Source: Isoetes taiwanensis (taxonomy: Eukaryota > Streptophyta > Lycopodiopsida > Isoetales > Isoetaceae). From it: a stretch of DNA of 64,000 nucleotides. Below, piece by piece: positions 33,797 to 46,740 of this stretch; the first letter of the stretch is position 1; each line of letters starts with the position of its first letter. The DNA lies in assembly GCA_021234155.1 (NCBI GenBank), contig JAJEKV010000028.1, positions 9,252,134-9,316,133 of the forward strand, given 5' to 3'. The notes beneath the pieces are model-generated. The model was given only the letters and a program-made list of their open reading frames with translations, made no database searches and was not told the origin of the DNA. The position numbers were made by a program, and so were the translations under genes.

Positions 33797-35265
33797 GTAT
33801 CATTTCATTGTACAATAATATTAGTGCTTCTCCGAATAAGGAATCATCGGTGATTACCTATCTGAGGGCTCTCTAATTTAACACATAAGCTAGAAATGCT
33901 AAGCAGGGTTCGGGTTTCAATTTCTTTTCCCATGCTTTTCTCTTATATTTGAGTCTTTTTTAAGCTCTGATAAACCCATCTATAGGAAACCACTTTGATT
34001 CTGCATACAGGGCAAAAGGTTACAAAGGCTGAACGGTGATAAACCGAGAAGTCTCATTGTACCTTTTGGCCCTTCATGCATTACCATTTTCATGCTAATG
34101 TCATGTTGTTTGGGTGCAGTACCGAAGCTTCTCCCACCTTTGTCGTTTTTTTGCTTCCTCGTATGCTAGAAGATTAAAGTTTTTTTGGAGATGAGGAGAC
34201 GATCTACACTTCCAAAGAATGATCTTAAAATGGTGACAAAGTTCTAGTTTATACTGAACCGGCTGGTGATGGCTTCCAACTCTCCACTCTAGGCGGATTA
34301 TTTTATGAATATATAACTTTCTTTTTGGCTATGGTATTTCATTATGGGTAAAAAGTCGAGATTACTACTAAAGAACCTTGCTTTTGTTGTAGCTGAGTTT
34401 TATATGTTTAAATATCCCTTAAGATCATACTACTATATCTCTTTCGCTCACAGTTTGAATCTGCTATTATCCATAAACAGTTCCATAATATATCATGTAG
34501 ATCTACTGTTTTCTTTAATATATAAGGCTGAAAATTTTTGCATACAGCAGTTTACCTTGTAAAGTGTTTTCCTTGGTGATAATTAAAAGGTTTATTCATG
34601 TCCACTTAAAGCATAAATAATAACATATGATGGATTTAACCTATACCATGGAATTTGATATAAATATATCTGTTTTAAAACATCACCCATACATAACATG
34701 CTTTATGATATGGCCATAGACTGTTTTTTCTTGTACAGCATATTTTAACATCTACTAAAGAACATATTATACTGTTTGATACTGATATGGGTTAATGGGT
34801 CCCGATAATAGACACATGCATTCTTAAAGACTCATAGTTTTCTAAAAGACTCCTATACAACATGTGTTAACACGTTTTAAAGAACCTTGTATTTTGGATG
34901 CCATAGACATGGGTTAATGTATTTAAGAATAGACAAATGTAGTCAAAGACTACTGGACATCATTTACACGGTTTGACTCTGGAGTACTTTGATAATTTGA
35001 TTATATTAAAAAATATGATAAGCAGACAAAGCAGGAGAAAGGATCAAAAGATAATGTACCAGTTTTGAATGTTTGAGTTCATTTCTTTGGATTGATAATA
35101 CAGCATAGGGATTGACCGAAGCTGATGCATGACCTACAATACTAGGTCAGGCCAGGTTTTTTTTAGATACTTCAATTCTTTGGTTTAACCAGAGTTGCAT
35201 GTGTCTTTTGATCCCTATCCTGGTTTTTCCTCAACATTCATTACTGACCATGTGAATATATGTAG
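33797..35265 (+). other. Retained intron 1 of the Penelope-like gene
   Basis: Starts GTATCA and ends TATATGTAG before GAGCTATATGAGG. Exon 1 and exon 2 join in phase 0 (…DNQ|ELYEEN…). The same intron is present with very high identity in unit 2 (61745-63103), so it was carried through copying. It is stop-rich in all frames. Confidence 0.7.
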
Positions 35266-36774
35266 GAGCTATATGAGGAAAATCATTTTGTTATGATACC
35301 TCCCATGTGGAATAAGGAGCTATCAGATCTGGGGTATGCATCCAGCAATATGGAATGCCCCAGCAATGCTGTCCAAGCCTTGATGTGTTGCATCAAAGAT
35401 AATAGGGTGCACGAATTTATACATGAGAAGGAGTCACAAAGAAAAGATGGGGATTTCTCGGCTGTTTCTCACTTTGGCATAAGCGAATGGATTAAATTTA
35501 TCCCTCAAAGGAGGAGGAATACATCAGCATCATTGAAGAAACGTATAAATCACTACCCAACAAGATTTACAACTGGACTGTTGAAGAAGATAACTGCAAG
35601 GCAATATTCAACAAATGCATCCCTGCTCTAAAATCTGCCAATGAGGCAAAAGATGATGGTGACAATGATGAATCACTAAACTTTACACAAGCAGAGGACC
35701 AGGATGACCCTTTTGGGACCTCTCTCCTATCTGATAACGACATCCAAACTCTTCGGAAGGGTAATACCAGCTCTGATCCCAGCCATGATGATTTTGCTTT
35801 TACACTTGACAACTGTTTACTGTTCCCAGTTATCCCTGAAAGACAGGTAGAATATCAAAGTTTACTATATAATCATGGGATCTGGAGATCAAAAAATTTT
35901 GGGGCTTTGGCACCCATTAGTCGGGATGCCTGGTTTATCCTGGGTGGTATAACTCCAGCCCAAGTTAATGCCACAAAAGTTGCTGCTGAAAAAATGGAGA
36001 AGTTCGTCAAGAAAGATAAAATCAAATTATCATTTGACTGCAGATTTTTTGACAAGACCTGCAACAAGGAGCCATATATCTATATTAACCAGAAAGGCCA
36101 TATGGCATACCCGACTGAACACAGGGATGACTTCTACCTGAAGAAACTCTGGAGAACTAGCTGCCCCTATTTAAAATGCGGTTGTGAAAACAGAGGCAAA
36201 AACAACAAAGACAAAAGCAAAGCCTGCAGGGATAACATGACGTGGCTGGATCAAGCCATCTGGTACATGTTCAATAATTTGAATGATATTTATCCTAATT
36301 TATCTACTGCTGCTCAGATGTTCTCATTCACCAACTGCCTCAGAACCACGTTCAAAAAGGGCATCATGGCCTACCTTTCATACCTTGAGATGAGAAGCAT
36401 GCTCATCAACATGACCTTGGATTTGGCAGCTGACCCTTGGGCAGACTTCAAAATCAACAGACCCAAATGTAAAATGGTGGAGATCTGTGAAAAGACTATC
36501 AAACCAGTCTCATTTCTGAAAAGTTTACGCTCTGCTACACCTGTCTACCATAACAAAAAGCAGTACAAACAGGCGAGGACCAGTATATCTAGCTGCTCCA
36601 ACTCAAACATCAGCAAGCCTCCAAGAATTTTTCTGAGAAGAAGGAAACTGAAAGTGACTCTGTGATGTGTCTAGGATCACCCAAAGCTGGCGAGACGTCT
36701 GTTAGTAAACAAAGCTACAATTCCATTCGACAAACGCATTGACACTACACAAGGACACAAGCTAAAATACTGAG
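35266..36774 (+). pseudogene. Penelope-like unit 1, exon 2 (unknown central domain)
   Basis: Open from GAGCTATATG with one single-base shift near 35510 (frame FIPQ... to EEEYISIIEE). An acidic stretch (EAKDDGDNDESLNF, AEDQDDPFG) follows. Then comes a compact region, about 35880-36480: SRDAWFILGGITP, then FDCRFFDKTCNKEPYIYINQ, then SCPYLKCGCENRG, with several conserved-looking cysteines, and a helical stretch WLDQAIWYMFNN. It ends in a basic tail up to 36664 and perhaps a donor at 36775 (GAG|GTAAAA) after another shift. I do not recognise the domain. The cysteines suggest metal binding, perhaps nucleic-acid binding. Confidence 0.5.
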
Positions 36775-37041
36775 GTAAAAATAAATATTTACTATTTCTA
36801 TAGATGATGTTATATTCACATTGTATTTCTCTTTTTACATTGCTCACGTAATGTTTTTTGGTTCAAAAAATAATAATAACCATGCCACTCGGCTTACCAT
36901 TGAAAATACTAAAGCCATTGGCTTTATGACTCATACTCCAACACCAAGGAAGTGGAATCCTGGTATGAGTGGGGGGGATTTTCTATTCTTCTCACACACA
37001 CACAATCTCTCTCTATATAACCGTTTGATTAACCCTTTCAG

Positions 37042-37365
37042 ATTATCAGAACAATTGATAAGGACTGTTTAGGAAGACTGCACCTACTCTCCATTGGGGG
37101 CAAGAACAAAAAGAAGATTATCCACTGCATTTTCTTATCTAAAATATTAGAAACTATATGCTTACCCAAAATCTTCCATGACATACTCTCAGATACCCTG
37201 GAAAAGGTTGGAATAGATATCATGGAGGAAACCATGTTCAGCTGGAAATATACAGAAAATCTCAGAGATTTATGTTACAAACCGTTCATGGTTTTTGCTA
37301 CTGACAAGGATATTCCATGCCCATGTGGGAATCCCACACTTGGCAAATTTATTGATTCTGATTTT
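37042..37365 (+). pseudogene. Penelope-like unit 1, exon 3 start, left of chromovirus
   Basis: Acceptor TTTCAG at 37036-37041. 108 codons in phase 0: IIRTIDKDCLGRLHLL..., then a KYTENLRDLCYKPF stretch and the cysteine motif PCPCGNPTLGKFIDSDF at the very end. The frame runs straight into the LTR at 37366 and resumes at 53523 in the same phase with GHICTTD. This motif precedes the RT fingers. Confidence 0.65.
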
Positions 37366-38962
37366 TGTGACGCTCCCAGAATATATACGACCCTCGGACG
37401 TATACATACGGGGACTTTCCCCTCCCATGGCGATCATCTCACCATGAGCAGGGCCCTCCGTCTATTTCGGGCCATCTATGAAATGAGGCCCGAAGAAGGA
37501 CACGAAGGGGTCATTCGACCCACGCCTTCAATGGGACTCCTACGTCGCGGAAGCATGAATACAAGGGTTAGCACACAGCACGAATATACATAAATAACCA
37601 CCACGAAGGGTGGCACATCCATCCAAAATACCACGGCATAGAATATGCATCTAATCCTAAGAAAACACCCAAACCCCAGGTTCTACCCCGGCTCAGACTC
37701 CCGTGGGGATCGACTGACGGCTGGGCCTCAAGAGATCAGCAGACCGAGTCTTGGCATGGCGTTGGCTGGCGTAGAACATTGGCTAGGGTTGTCCACTCCA
37801 TCCGCCCCTCCTGTGCACACTTTGCGGATGGGTCAATTCATGCTATGGCCGCTATAGCCTTGGGAGACGCTTGACTTCGGGGCATCACCCTCTGAGCCTA
37901 CTCCGGGTTCATGGCCTTTGGTCGATGAGGCAGGTCGGGGGCGTCCCCTTCGAGAATCCACGGTGGTTCCATGGGTGAGCTAGAGAATACGTGCGCATCA
38001 GCGACCCCGCATCCGTGCCGACTTACTCACCCTAAATCTACTCAAAGTGCATGGTGCTCCATACGGATCACACCACTACACCCAGGGAGTGTCAGACCCA
38101 TACCCGGCCCTCAACGTGACCGGCTATCAGGCCTAGCCCTTGTAGGAGTCTCGGGAGCCTTGTATGCTCATGCAAGACCCCACCCCTCATGTCACCACTT
38201 GTGTTCCTTGTGCGGTGCTAAGCGGACCATAGCATCTAGGACCCGGTGGGTTCTTGTGCAATGAGCCGCATCTAATGGGACTTTACAGTAGCTATCTAGG
38301 AGCATACTACTATACACCGGTTCAGAGGCCTCTACCCCAGTAATCCCCGTTTTGAGTCGATCAAACAAAGAATTAACAATCCATCCTTTTTGAGTAAGAA
38401 CCCGAATTGAATATAAAGAGAACTTGTTTGTACAAACAAGGGTTAGTTTCTATGGATGAATTACAAAAAGAACAGAGAAAGGCGGACACAACCAAGTGTT
38501 AACTAGAATTCACATAGCCACCTACCAGAATTACGGCTGGACTCATTCCCATGGGGCCTCCATCTCCGGCGGTTGAAGATTCATTTGTGGCTTCACAGGG
38601 GCGGCGGTATGGTGGTTCTCTGCAGTGGTTGATGGCTCAGCTCCCGGCCTTCCTTGGTCGATCTTGAGGAGTCAATCCGGGGATAGGGGTCAAGTTGGCA
38701 TCCAAACTTGGCAACCCCCATGCTCCCCAATCGATTGGGGCAGGTGGCGCCTTCCCAATTGGTAATTATCCTAATTTCCTAGGTTATAGGTTATTATTAT
38801 TAATGTGTTAAATTAGCATAGCTAATTTAATCCTTTGTAAGGTAACCCCCTAGGTTGCAATTAAGTTCCCATACCCCCATGGTAGCATACCTTTAGGGAG
38901 TGACGTGCTTGTATTTGTACGTGTCCCGTATAGTAGACCGTATGAATACGTGGAACGTCACA
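37366..38962 (-). repeat. 3' LTR of the chromovirus (1597 bp)
   Basis: Starts TGTGACG and ends CGTCACA on the plus strand. It is homologous throughout to 48941-50364 plus 53342-53517. It preserves the empty site of Helitron 2 at about 38785 (ctaggtta|taggttatt). Confidence 0.9.
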
Positions 38963-38975
38963 TTCTCCCCTCCTT
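38963..38975 (-). promoter_or_regulatory. Polypurine tract (plus-strand primer) of the chromovirus
   Basis: On the minus strand AAGGAGGGGAGAA sits immediately before the 3' LTR. This is the expected place for RNase H-resistant priming of second-strand synthesis, and it fixes the element's orientation. Confidence 0.7.
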
Positions 38976-39690
38976 AAAAATAATGCTGTCCTCAGCATTA
39001 GGGTTAACTAATTGAATACATATATGTAAGGCACTGAATTAGAGAATGAAGTTAAGAATATAACATTAATACGTTGAGATTATAGTAATTTGGACAGTAA
39101 TATATTGAAGTTAAAATATCAAAGTACAAGCACGAGGGTGCTCGATACAAACTTATGATCAAAGGAGTTTAGGACCGGAGTCCGATTTAAAACATTCTAA
39201 CAACAAAATTCATACAGGTAGACAAAACCAATACGGAATAAGTTGGGTCATCAGCAACCCTCTATACAAGGCAGGTGACGACTTGTTCATTGTCCTGCAC
39301 ACAACCATATACCCGTAGGTTAATAATATGATTAAGTTGTGGTTGAAGGGACCACCCCCTACAAATAAAAGAAAAAGTATCTAGAAGGGAATCTATCATG
39401 TGTACGGCTTGCAATTCATTTGTGGCATGAGGAATGGTTGGTTCCTCAGATAGCCGGAATGAACGCTGATCTATTTACTAGATGCCTTCCTAGCAATTCA
39501 GCGGTCATGTCAACATCAACAATACACCACGCCCCTAGAGAACACGAAGGTGATCTCATCATCGGTTATTACTATCATATACGATGCGTCTACCCCTCTA
39601 AAACATGATTCTCGGTTAATCAAGCCTTCAAGCTTACCGCCGGGAGCGGGGTTGATAGCATCGTTGATGGTGCGGCCTTGAGATTCCCGC
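38976..39690 (-). other. Chromovirus 3' region between chromodomain end and PPT
   Basis: Non-coding, AT-rich. No further ORF is supported on the sense strand. Confidence 0.4.
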
Positions 39691-40640
39691 ATGAAGTCCG
39701 GATAGTGCTTCTCAAGGTCTATCTTCATCACCCGGTAGCATCTTCAACGGTAAGTGCTTCCACTTGACCAAGTATTGCAACATTTGAGTCTTACGGTCCG
39801 TTTGTAAGCTCGATCAAGAAGAGCGGGCACTATTTCCAGCTGCTCTTCGGTCATTTCTAGGAGGGTAGGGGTATCCAAAACCTCCTCCGGATCAGGGGTG
39901 TGTTGCTTCGGAAGACTCACATTGAAAGACCTTGTGGATCTTCAAGCGGGGTGGCAAGTCCAAAGCGATATGCTTGTTCTCCCACACGTTCGATAATCCG
40001 AATGGCCCGGCCCCATCCGGGTGCCGGCTTCTTCTGATTACCAATTTTAAGCTTGGCTTGTTTTACTTTGATCTTAAGCCAAACTGATTCGCCCACCTGG
40101 AAGATTCGTGGGGTTCGGTGCTTATCCGTTAAACTCTTCTGACGACTGCGTGCAGCCAATAAGTAACCCCGAACTTCTTCCACCAAGGCCTGCATTTCCA
40201 AAAGGAGTTGTTGAGAGACCTCCACTTTAGAAACAGGATTATGCCATGTGTCTGGAGTAAGACATTGATAGCCATAATTTATCATGAAAGCGGACATTCT
40301 AGAAGACTCTCTTTTAAAATTGTTGTAGGCAAATTCCACCAAGTAAATATAATCCGCCCATTGTGACTGTTTACTCCATACATAGCTTCTTAGCATATCT
40401 TCGATAATACGATTGACACGTTCTGTTTGACCATCTGTCTGAGGATGGTAGGCTGTACTCATGGCAAGCTTGGTCGGATGGTGGCGAAGAAATCCCGCCG
40501 TAATGCATCGACAAACTTAGGATCCCTATCTGATACAATTACTCTCGGCATCCCGTGCAACCTGAAAATTTCCTTTGCAAAGAGCAAGGCGGTGTCAAAG
40601 GCGGTGTCCGTGGTGCGACATGGCAGGAAGTGAGCCATCT
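39690..40640 (-). pseudogene. Chromovirus integrase C-terminal half and chromodomain-like tail
   Basis: The frame at 40462-39917 begins with the integrase core block [19 protein letters not shown] (catalytic Glu region YHPQTDGQTE), continues through LVEFAYNNF and ends in the GPxF-like zone (PAPGWGRAIRIIERV). Upstream, in another frame (about 40640-40470), [19 protein letters not shown] carries the middle catalytic Asp. After 39917 and further shifts, about 39830-39700 reads QYLVKWKHLP and then DLEKHYPDFM, the core of a chromodomain with the VKWK motif. Such chromodomains direct integration to modified chromatin. Several frameshifts inactivate it. Confidence 0.75.
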
Positions 40641-40673
40641 TTGATAATTTGTCGATTACCGACCATTAAGGCA

Positions 40674-42330
40674 TCATACCCGCGAGATGCGTGGAAGCCC
40701 CACAATGAAATCCATGGTTATGACTTCCCACTTGGCGTTGGGCACATCCAAAGGTTGCAACTCCCCAGGAACTCTTAATTGCTCCGCCTTGGTTTGCTGA
40801 CAAACCTGACACTGTTTGATGTACCTAGCAATATCCTTCTTCATGGAAGGCCAAAAATAGCTGGAGCGGATCTTAAAGTAAGTTTTCATAAAACCCGCAT
40901 GTCCTGCTATAGGGCTGTTGTGTGTGTCATGGAGAATCAACTTTCGCACCCCTGAAGTCGCTGGAACACACAACTTATCTTTGTAATATAATAAATTGCC
41001 CTCCTTCTTATATGAACGGAATGCTTCACGTTCTCTATCGGTACGGGCTTCCTTACCCAAACTTTCCCAAATATTACAGAATTCGGGATCTGTGGCCAAG
41101 GTCTGTTCTATCTGCTTCCCAAACTCGCTGGTGAGTGTGGAAATGGCATTACAATGGGTGCGGGTTATAAAGGGATGACGTGACAAAGCATCCGCAACCA
41201 CATTGTGCTTTCCTGGCTTGTATACAATCTCGAAGTCATATTCCTCGAGGAATTCCATCCATCTTCGCTGACGGAGATTTAGATTTGGCTGGGTGGATAG
41301 ATAGCGGAGACTCTGATGATCCGTATCCAACTGAAATCTTCTACCAAGAAGGTAGTGTCTCCAAATACGGAGAGCATGAACAACTGCCAGCAACTCCTGA
41401 TCATGGGTAGGATATCGCTGCTCTGCGTCATTCATCTTCTTTGAATCGTAGGCAACAACTCTCCCCTCCTGCATTAAGACACCACCGGTAGCTATCTTAC
41501 TCGCATCGGTGGCTACCGATTTATCCTTTTCCGGATCAGGCAAGGTAAGGACTGGTGCAGATGTTAAAGCATCCTTGAGTTTCTGAAAGCCGACTTGGAC
41601 TTTTGTTTTCCAATGTTCTATCCAATCCTTTACTTTCTCATGTCTTGTGAGATTAGTAAGAGGTGCGGCAATTGTTGCAAAATCCTTAACAAATTTCCGA
41701 TAATATCCTGCGAGTCCCAAGAAACTCCGGACCTCTGAAACATTAGCTGGAATGGGCCAATCCTTTACTGCTTCTATCTTAGCTGGATCTGTAGCAATTC
41801 CTTCTGCTGAAATAATATGGCCCAAATAGTCTACTCTCAGAGTGGCGAACTTGCATTTAGAGAATTTGGCAAAGAGCTGATGGCGCCTTAGCTTTTGCAA
41901 AGCTAATCGAAGATGTTGTTCATGTTGCTGCAAGGTTTTACTATAAATGAGGATGTCATCAAAGAAAATGACAACAAAGTCATCCAAGTATTGGCGGAAG
42001 ATGTCATTCATCAACCGCATAAACGTTGCAGGGGCGTTGGTTAATCCAAAAGGCATGACAGTGAATTCGTAATGGCCATATCCGCACTAAAAGCAGACTT
42101 ATGGATGTCCTCTTCCTTAATCCTTATCGATGGTACCCGGGCGCAAATCAATCTTTGAGAAATATTTTGCTCCTTGTAACTGGTCCATAAGATCATCGCC
42201 CTAGGCAAAAGCATAGCGATTCTTGATGGTATGCTTATTGAGTTGCCTATAATCAATACACATCCTTAAGGAGCCATCTTTCTTCTTGACAAAAAGAATA
42301 GGGAGCCAAATGGTGAAACACTAGGCCGAA
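40674..42330 (-). pseudogene. Chromovirus reverse transcriptase, RNase H and integrase N-terminus
   Basis: A 460-codon open frame (42056-40674) starts in the RT palm with [18 protein letters not shown], then [12 protein letters not shown] (the catalytic DD pair). It has the thumb region [16 protein letters not shown], the RNase H segment ([32 protein letters not shown]) and the integrase HHCC zinc finger ([13 protein letters not shown]...CQVCQQTK), ending at the first catalytic Asp (MDFIVGLPR). The RT fingers lie upstream in shifted frames up to about 42330. In an intact element these would form one polyprotein with gag and protease. The joins are broken by one-base shifts near 42060 and 40680. 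Confidence 0.88.
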
Positions 42331-42366
42331 TAAATCCCAAATTCAAGTAACTCTTGTAGTTGTTTC

Positions 42367-42970
42367 TTAAGCTCTCGCTAACTCAGGAGGACTCATTGAT
42401 GCGGGGCTTTGCTTTGGTAGGCTTAGTACCGGTTCAAGAGTTATCTCACATTCCACCCCTCTAAAAGGAGGAAGTTTGTGGATCTCATCTGGAAAAAGAT
42501 CGCTAAATTCTCGAAGAAGGGTAGCAATGTCCGATGGTAAAGCGTCGATTACTTGCTGCTGTTTGGAGTCCGACTCAATGGAAACAAGTTTAATGAGGCA
42601 AAGAAGTTCATTCCTGCGCATAGCTTTTCCTAGCTGCTTTACTGACATTGACTGCATGACGGAGTGTAATGAATCACCTTTTATCGTCACACGTGCTCCA
42701 TTAGCGGCGTTGAAGGTGACTTCCCGCTTCTCGCAGTCTATGTGGGCTCTGGCAGACGCTAAAAACTCCATTCCCACAATAAGATCATATTTGCCAATGT
42801 CCATTAACTCGGCACCCAAGGCAACTGGTGCACCTGGCAGCTGCATTTTAAGGTTAATACGGTGGCCATGAGTGTGTCTGATCTTACCGCTAGCTAATGT
42901 GACTGGCTTAGGTCGGGATCTCAATGTTTCCACCGCAGCACGGGCCATTCTAGGAGAAGCAAAATTATCG
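42367..42970 (-). pseudogene. Chromovirus aspartic protease (retropepsin), active site destroyed
   Basis: The frame 42948-42367 contains the retropepsin-like domain: a flap-like zone, then DIGKYDLIVGMEFLAS, the conserved second half of clan AA proteases (ILG/IVG-type), and ELMDIGKYD. It continues towards the RT linker (LREFSDLFPDEIHKLPPFR). Upstream of the frame at about 42985-42950 the catalytic D-T is present, but the codons expected to complete D-T-G-A are two consecutive TAG stops, so no active enzyme is possible. The protease would normally cleave the Gag-Pol polyprotein. Confidence 0.75.
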
Positions 42971-43101
42971 TACTACTACGTGTCCATCAAAATTATGAAG
43001 GGCTTACTTGTCTACTTGGCCTATTGTAGAAATAATGAAGGTTGACTTTCAGCGTTACTGTTTCTATAGCGGCAAGAATATGAGGCGCACCATGAATGTA
43101 C

Positions 43102-44030
43102 TCAGGAGCCTCGTCTTCCGCAAAGAAGATTGGACTCCAAATCTTCCCAATCCAGGTCGGCCATGGCCAATTGAAAGCGTCTCTGCGTGACGCACGGACA
43201 ATTCGCATGAAGTGTCAGGGCCTCATGCACCGTAGCATGCCTTATCCGGGGAGCTGTTCTCACGGCCTCTTTAGGAATGGACGTGTAAGAGCCCCGAATT
43301 TCCTTGCCGGCATTGTTACGCTTATCCGGCGTCTTTGAAAGCAACTTTCTTCTCTGGCGTCCATAAGAATTGTCTTTGAGAGGGCCCCGGACTTGGCGAA
43401 CGGGGTTTTGTAAGGTGTGGGCGGCCGTGGGCTGTAGTAAGGAGCAGGTCGCGGATACTGGCTCCTTGGCGTGTCCTCCTCAAGGCTTAATGCCTTAGCT
43501 TCCGCCTCTGCTACTGACTTTGGGTCGATAGCCTTGACCATTCGTTTAATAGATGGGGCCAACCCTTCAATGTAACCCTCTACTGCTCTTTTCTCATTCA
43601 TTCCTGGCACATACAACCTCAAACGCATGAATTCGTCAGTGTAGGCCTGCACGGACATGCCCTTCTGTTCCAACCTGTAGAAGGTCTGAATCTGTTGGCA
43701 TTTGTGCGCACGAGGCACGTAATGCGATTTAAAAGCCTTAGCAAACTTCCTGAACTTGCATCTGCTCCTATCCAGGTGTTTAGCTCTGGTAACCCTTCCA
43801 CCAAATACTGGCAGCTCGGTAAGGTTAGGTGGTGGCGACCTTCCTGTATCCTTCTCCGTCATTCCATAGGACTTCCCGAACTCCTTCATTTCGTCTAACC
43901 AAGATTCCGCATTCAAGCCTCCTCGGATTTCCCATCAAACCGAGCCAACTTCGGTTCTTCCATATACTAGTGATAGGTCAGTATCAGCAGGTTTTTGGTA
44001 TTCCTTATCCTTACGCCTTTGAATGATCAG
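43102..44030 (-). pseudogene. Chromovirus gag
   Basis: The frame 43916-43260 carries the retrotransposon gag capsid signature: NAESWLDEM, then after a shift FAKAFKSHYVP, FYRLEQKGMSVQAYTDEFMRL and PGMNEKRAVEGYIEGL. This gives the coat of the virus-like particle. Downstream (about 43230-43190), in changing frames, is a degenerate CCHC zinc knuckle (CM then GH-like HFMR and a Cys-Pro end) that in life packages RNA. A shift and stops break the frame. Further start sequence extends to about 44030. Confidence 0.75.
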
Positions 44031-44602
44031 CGTCGATAGCGAGGACCCGAAGAACCCGAAGTGGTTGAATGTGAGGAAGCGGCGCTATCCTTAGAGGAAC
44101 CGATGACGCTTAGCATGAGTCCTCCCTGCATGCAGTGCGGGGCTAGTTACGGGAGGAGATGGCTGTTGTGCGGTGGACTCAATGGTCGCGGGAGGTAATT
44201 CGGTCCGTCCGCTGAGTATGTGGCGATGGATTGGTATGCAACACATAAGCTTTGTAACTTCGCCGAAGTTGCCTTTTCATTAACATCAATTCTCGCTTGG
44301 GGGTGAGCCTCTTTGGCGTTGGAGGTGTTTGCCAAGCGTTCATACGTGCATTACCGCCTATAGGAGTCATTCATGAATATATAAGCAGATTTACATTAAT
44401 GTGCAATCCCTTTTTAAGTTAATGGAACAAAAGTATATACAAACAGAAGACAATATTTGTATTTTATTCAAGTTGATTATTACAACGGGTTGATTGATAC
44501 ATGGATTGAGACAAAAGTAGGTATGGTACAATGGGAACTTTTAAAGTTCTACTGGCACACAGCGTAGCCACAACAACGAAAACACAACGGAAGAGACCAA
44601 GC
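44031..44602 (-). other. Chromovirus spacer between gag and the extra ORF block
   Basis: No credible ORF on the sense strand. Mixed composition. Confidence 0.35.
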
Positions 44603-46740
44603 CTAGGGGTTGGCGAAGGGGTACAGGATCGCGTAGCGGGTACTCTCCCGTACAGCTCGGACGAGTTTATAGCGTGCCCAGGCTTGGACAATGATTGCTT
44701 GGTACTCCCATGTTGGGCTGATAATCAGAAGGTTAAAGAGCCTTCGCATCGCATAAAAGAGTTGCCAAAGATGGTCGTTGGCGTCCTCGAAGGCTTCGTG
44801 CCTGGTCATATTCCAGTAGTCCCAGGTACGACACAGGGTCATCTTCAGATCCTCGAAAGCTCGGTCCCTAAGGATGTTAACTATCTCCAGCCCTTTGTCA
44901 GGGTCGTAGAGTTCCCCTGGTGGCGGTGGTTCGGTTTCATAGCCTTCCTCCCACTCTGGATATTCACCATATCTCTGGCCATAGTCCTGGTCTGGCGGCC
45001 CGGGATCATCCCTCCTAACCATATCGGTGATTCTCTCCTCATATTCCCAAATGTTTTCCTCTGCAACATAGTTGGAATAAATAGAGAACATTTTGTAATT
45101 CCATTATATTCTAAAGTTTTAATACTTTTGAAGAGGATGTCATAAAGAAAAGCACACCATTCAATAATACTCCTCAAGAGAACTTTGTATTTAATAAGTA
45201 AATAAGGTACACCATTTGTCAATATGGTCCATTCAATTGCCAACCGAAAATCCCAGAACACACATATATAAACATATAAGAAAAGAACTAGCAAAACATA
45301 TATATATATACATTTTTCATAGCAAAATTATACTAGGAACTAGGCCCTGTCTCCTGATCCTTAGCCCTAGGAGGTGGTGGAGGCGGTCGGTGTCGCAGCA
45401 GAGTAACCCCAGGGTCTACTGTGGCAGCCGCAACAGATGCAACCTCTGGTGGATAGGCAACGGCCAATGGGGCTGCCGTGAGGAGCTTCATGCCCATCCA
45501 AGGCGCAATGTCCTGACCCAAGGCCGTAAGGGCAAGATCCCGTCGTACGAGTACATACGTAAACGTACGATAGGGAAGCTTCTTGTGGCCGGCGAGTGTA
45601 GACAGTGCACGAAGGGCCCACCATGAAGCTTCAGCCCTCGGCCCTAAGTCCGGGCTATGAAGAGAACCTCGCCCGTATTTGAAGGCCGACAAAAAAAAGC
45701 GGGTGAGGTGGTTACCCAAAGACCTTCCCTTGCGGAGTTTCAGATGCGGCCACTTCCTTATCTAAGTCCATGGGGACTTCTTCCTCCTTGAGCTCCCTGT
45801 TGCTCCTCCTTCTTATGCCTTGAGGGTTATGATATAAATCTTCACCCTCATCATCCGAAGCCGGAGGGAACCTCAACCATATTGATGTTTGGGGCGTGAG
45901 GTCCCATAGCCGTGAAGGCATCCAGTGCGGGTGCAAAGGCGGCCGGTTCCCCGCATCACGAAGTCGCTGAAGACGTAATAGAGTCTCCGGCCGGCTCTAG
46001 GGTCTCGACGGAACTGCATTTGGTGGTGCACCTCGGGAGGAAGCTTCGGTAGAAGTGAAGTCGATGAAATCATCCATACAATACTCCGCAAGCTCATAAA
46101 GTACATGGTCTTTGCTTTGCGCCGAAATCCGCCACTACATTGATACGCCCGGATAATATCATCCAAGAGAAGGTATTCTTGCCCCCGGTGATATATAACG
46201 GAAGGCCGTCTAACCCCCGACAAGCCCATAGTTGGGTCACGGCGGCGGTGGTAACTCCTCTCTAGCTCTTTCCAGCGGGCAAAGTTGCCCATTCGATATG
46301 CTCGTCATCCCCTCCTCGGAGGATTCCGGCGGCTTGCCCTCTCTGCCGGGCAAGATTTCATCCTCAACGTATTGGTCCATGAGGATGGCTAGAGCGAAAG
46401 TAGCTTCCAGATACTGCTGCCCCTGATGCTGGACCACTGGTAGGTGTTTACCCCATCGGAGTTTCCCCTTCAAGACGTCATAAGCATGTGTGTCCCCGCC
46501 TAGCATCTGCCGAACTATCTCCCGCTCCAAATACAGCTGGGGAGGATCCCCCAGAGGAATACACAGAGGAAGCATGTCCTCCATGTAAAAATCAAGGAAT
46601 CCGGCGTAGTCCGGATGCCGCTGCATACTGGTGAGGAGGTCTATGCGTTGGCATAGCAAAGGCTGCAGCAGTCGAAGGGAACCTTGTGGATCCCATTTCT
46701 CTCCATCATGGTACCCAAAGCAAAGGTCGGGGCGCAGCCA
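44603..46740 (-). CDS. Chromovirus extra ORF block, distal part (unknown proteins)
   Basis: Sense-strand frames follow each other closely: 46659-46237, 46292-45873, 45936-45712, 45719-45333 and 45091-44603. Overlaps at 46237-46292 and 45712-45719, with similar composition, suggest one or two proteins broken by shifts. Visible traits are a PLCIPLGDPP stretch, a TMGLSGVRRPSVIYHRGQEYLL stretch split by turns, acidic ASDDEGEDL, and a Pro-rich PPPPPPR run. The last frame is acidic then helical (WEYEERITDMVRR...WARYKLVRAVRES). No domain is recognised. The position between the 5' LTR and gag is unusual for Ty3/gypsy, where gag normally lies close to the LTR. Confidence 0.4.

Noticed and set aside
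37645-38264. Open frames within the LTRs (also 49215-49815)
   Set aside because: Both LTR copies have such frames but with different shifts and no domain, so they are not conserved as protein.
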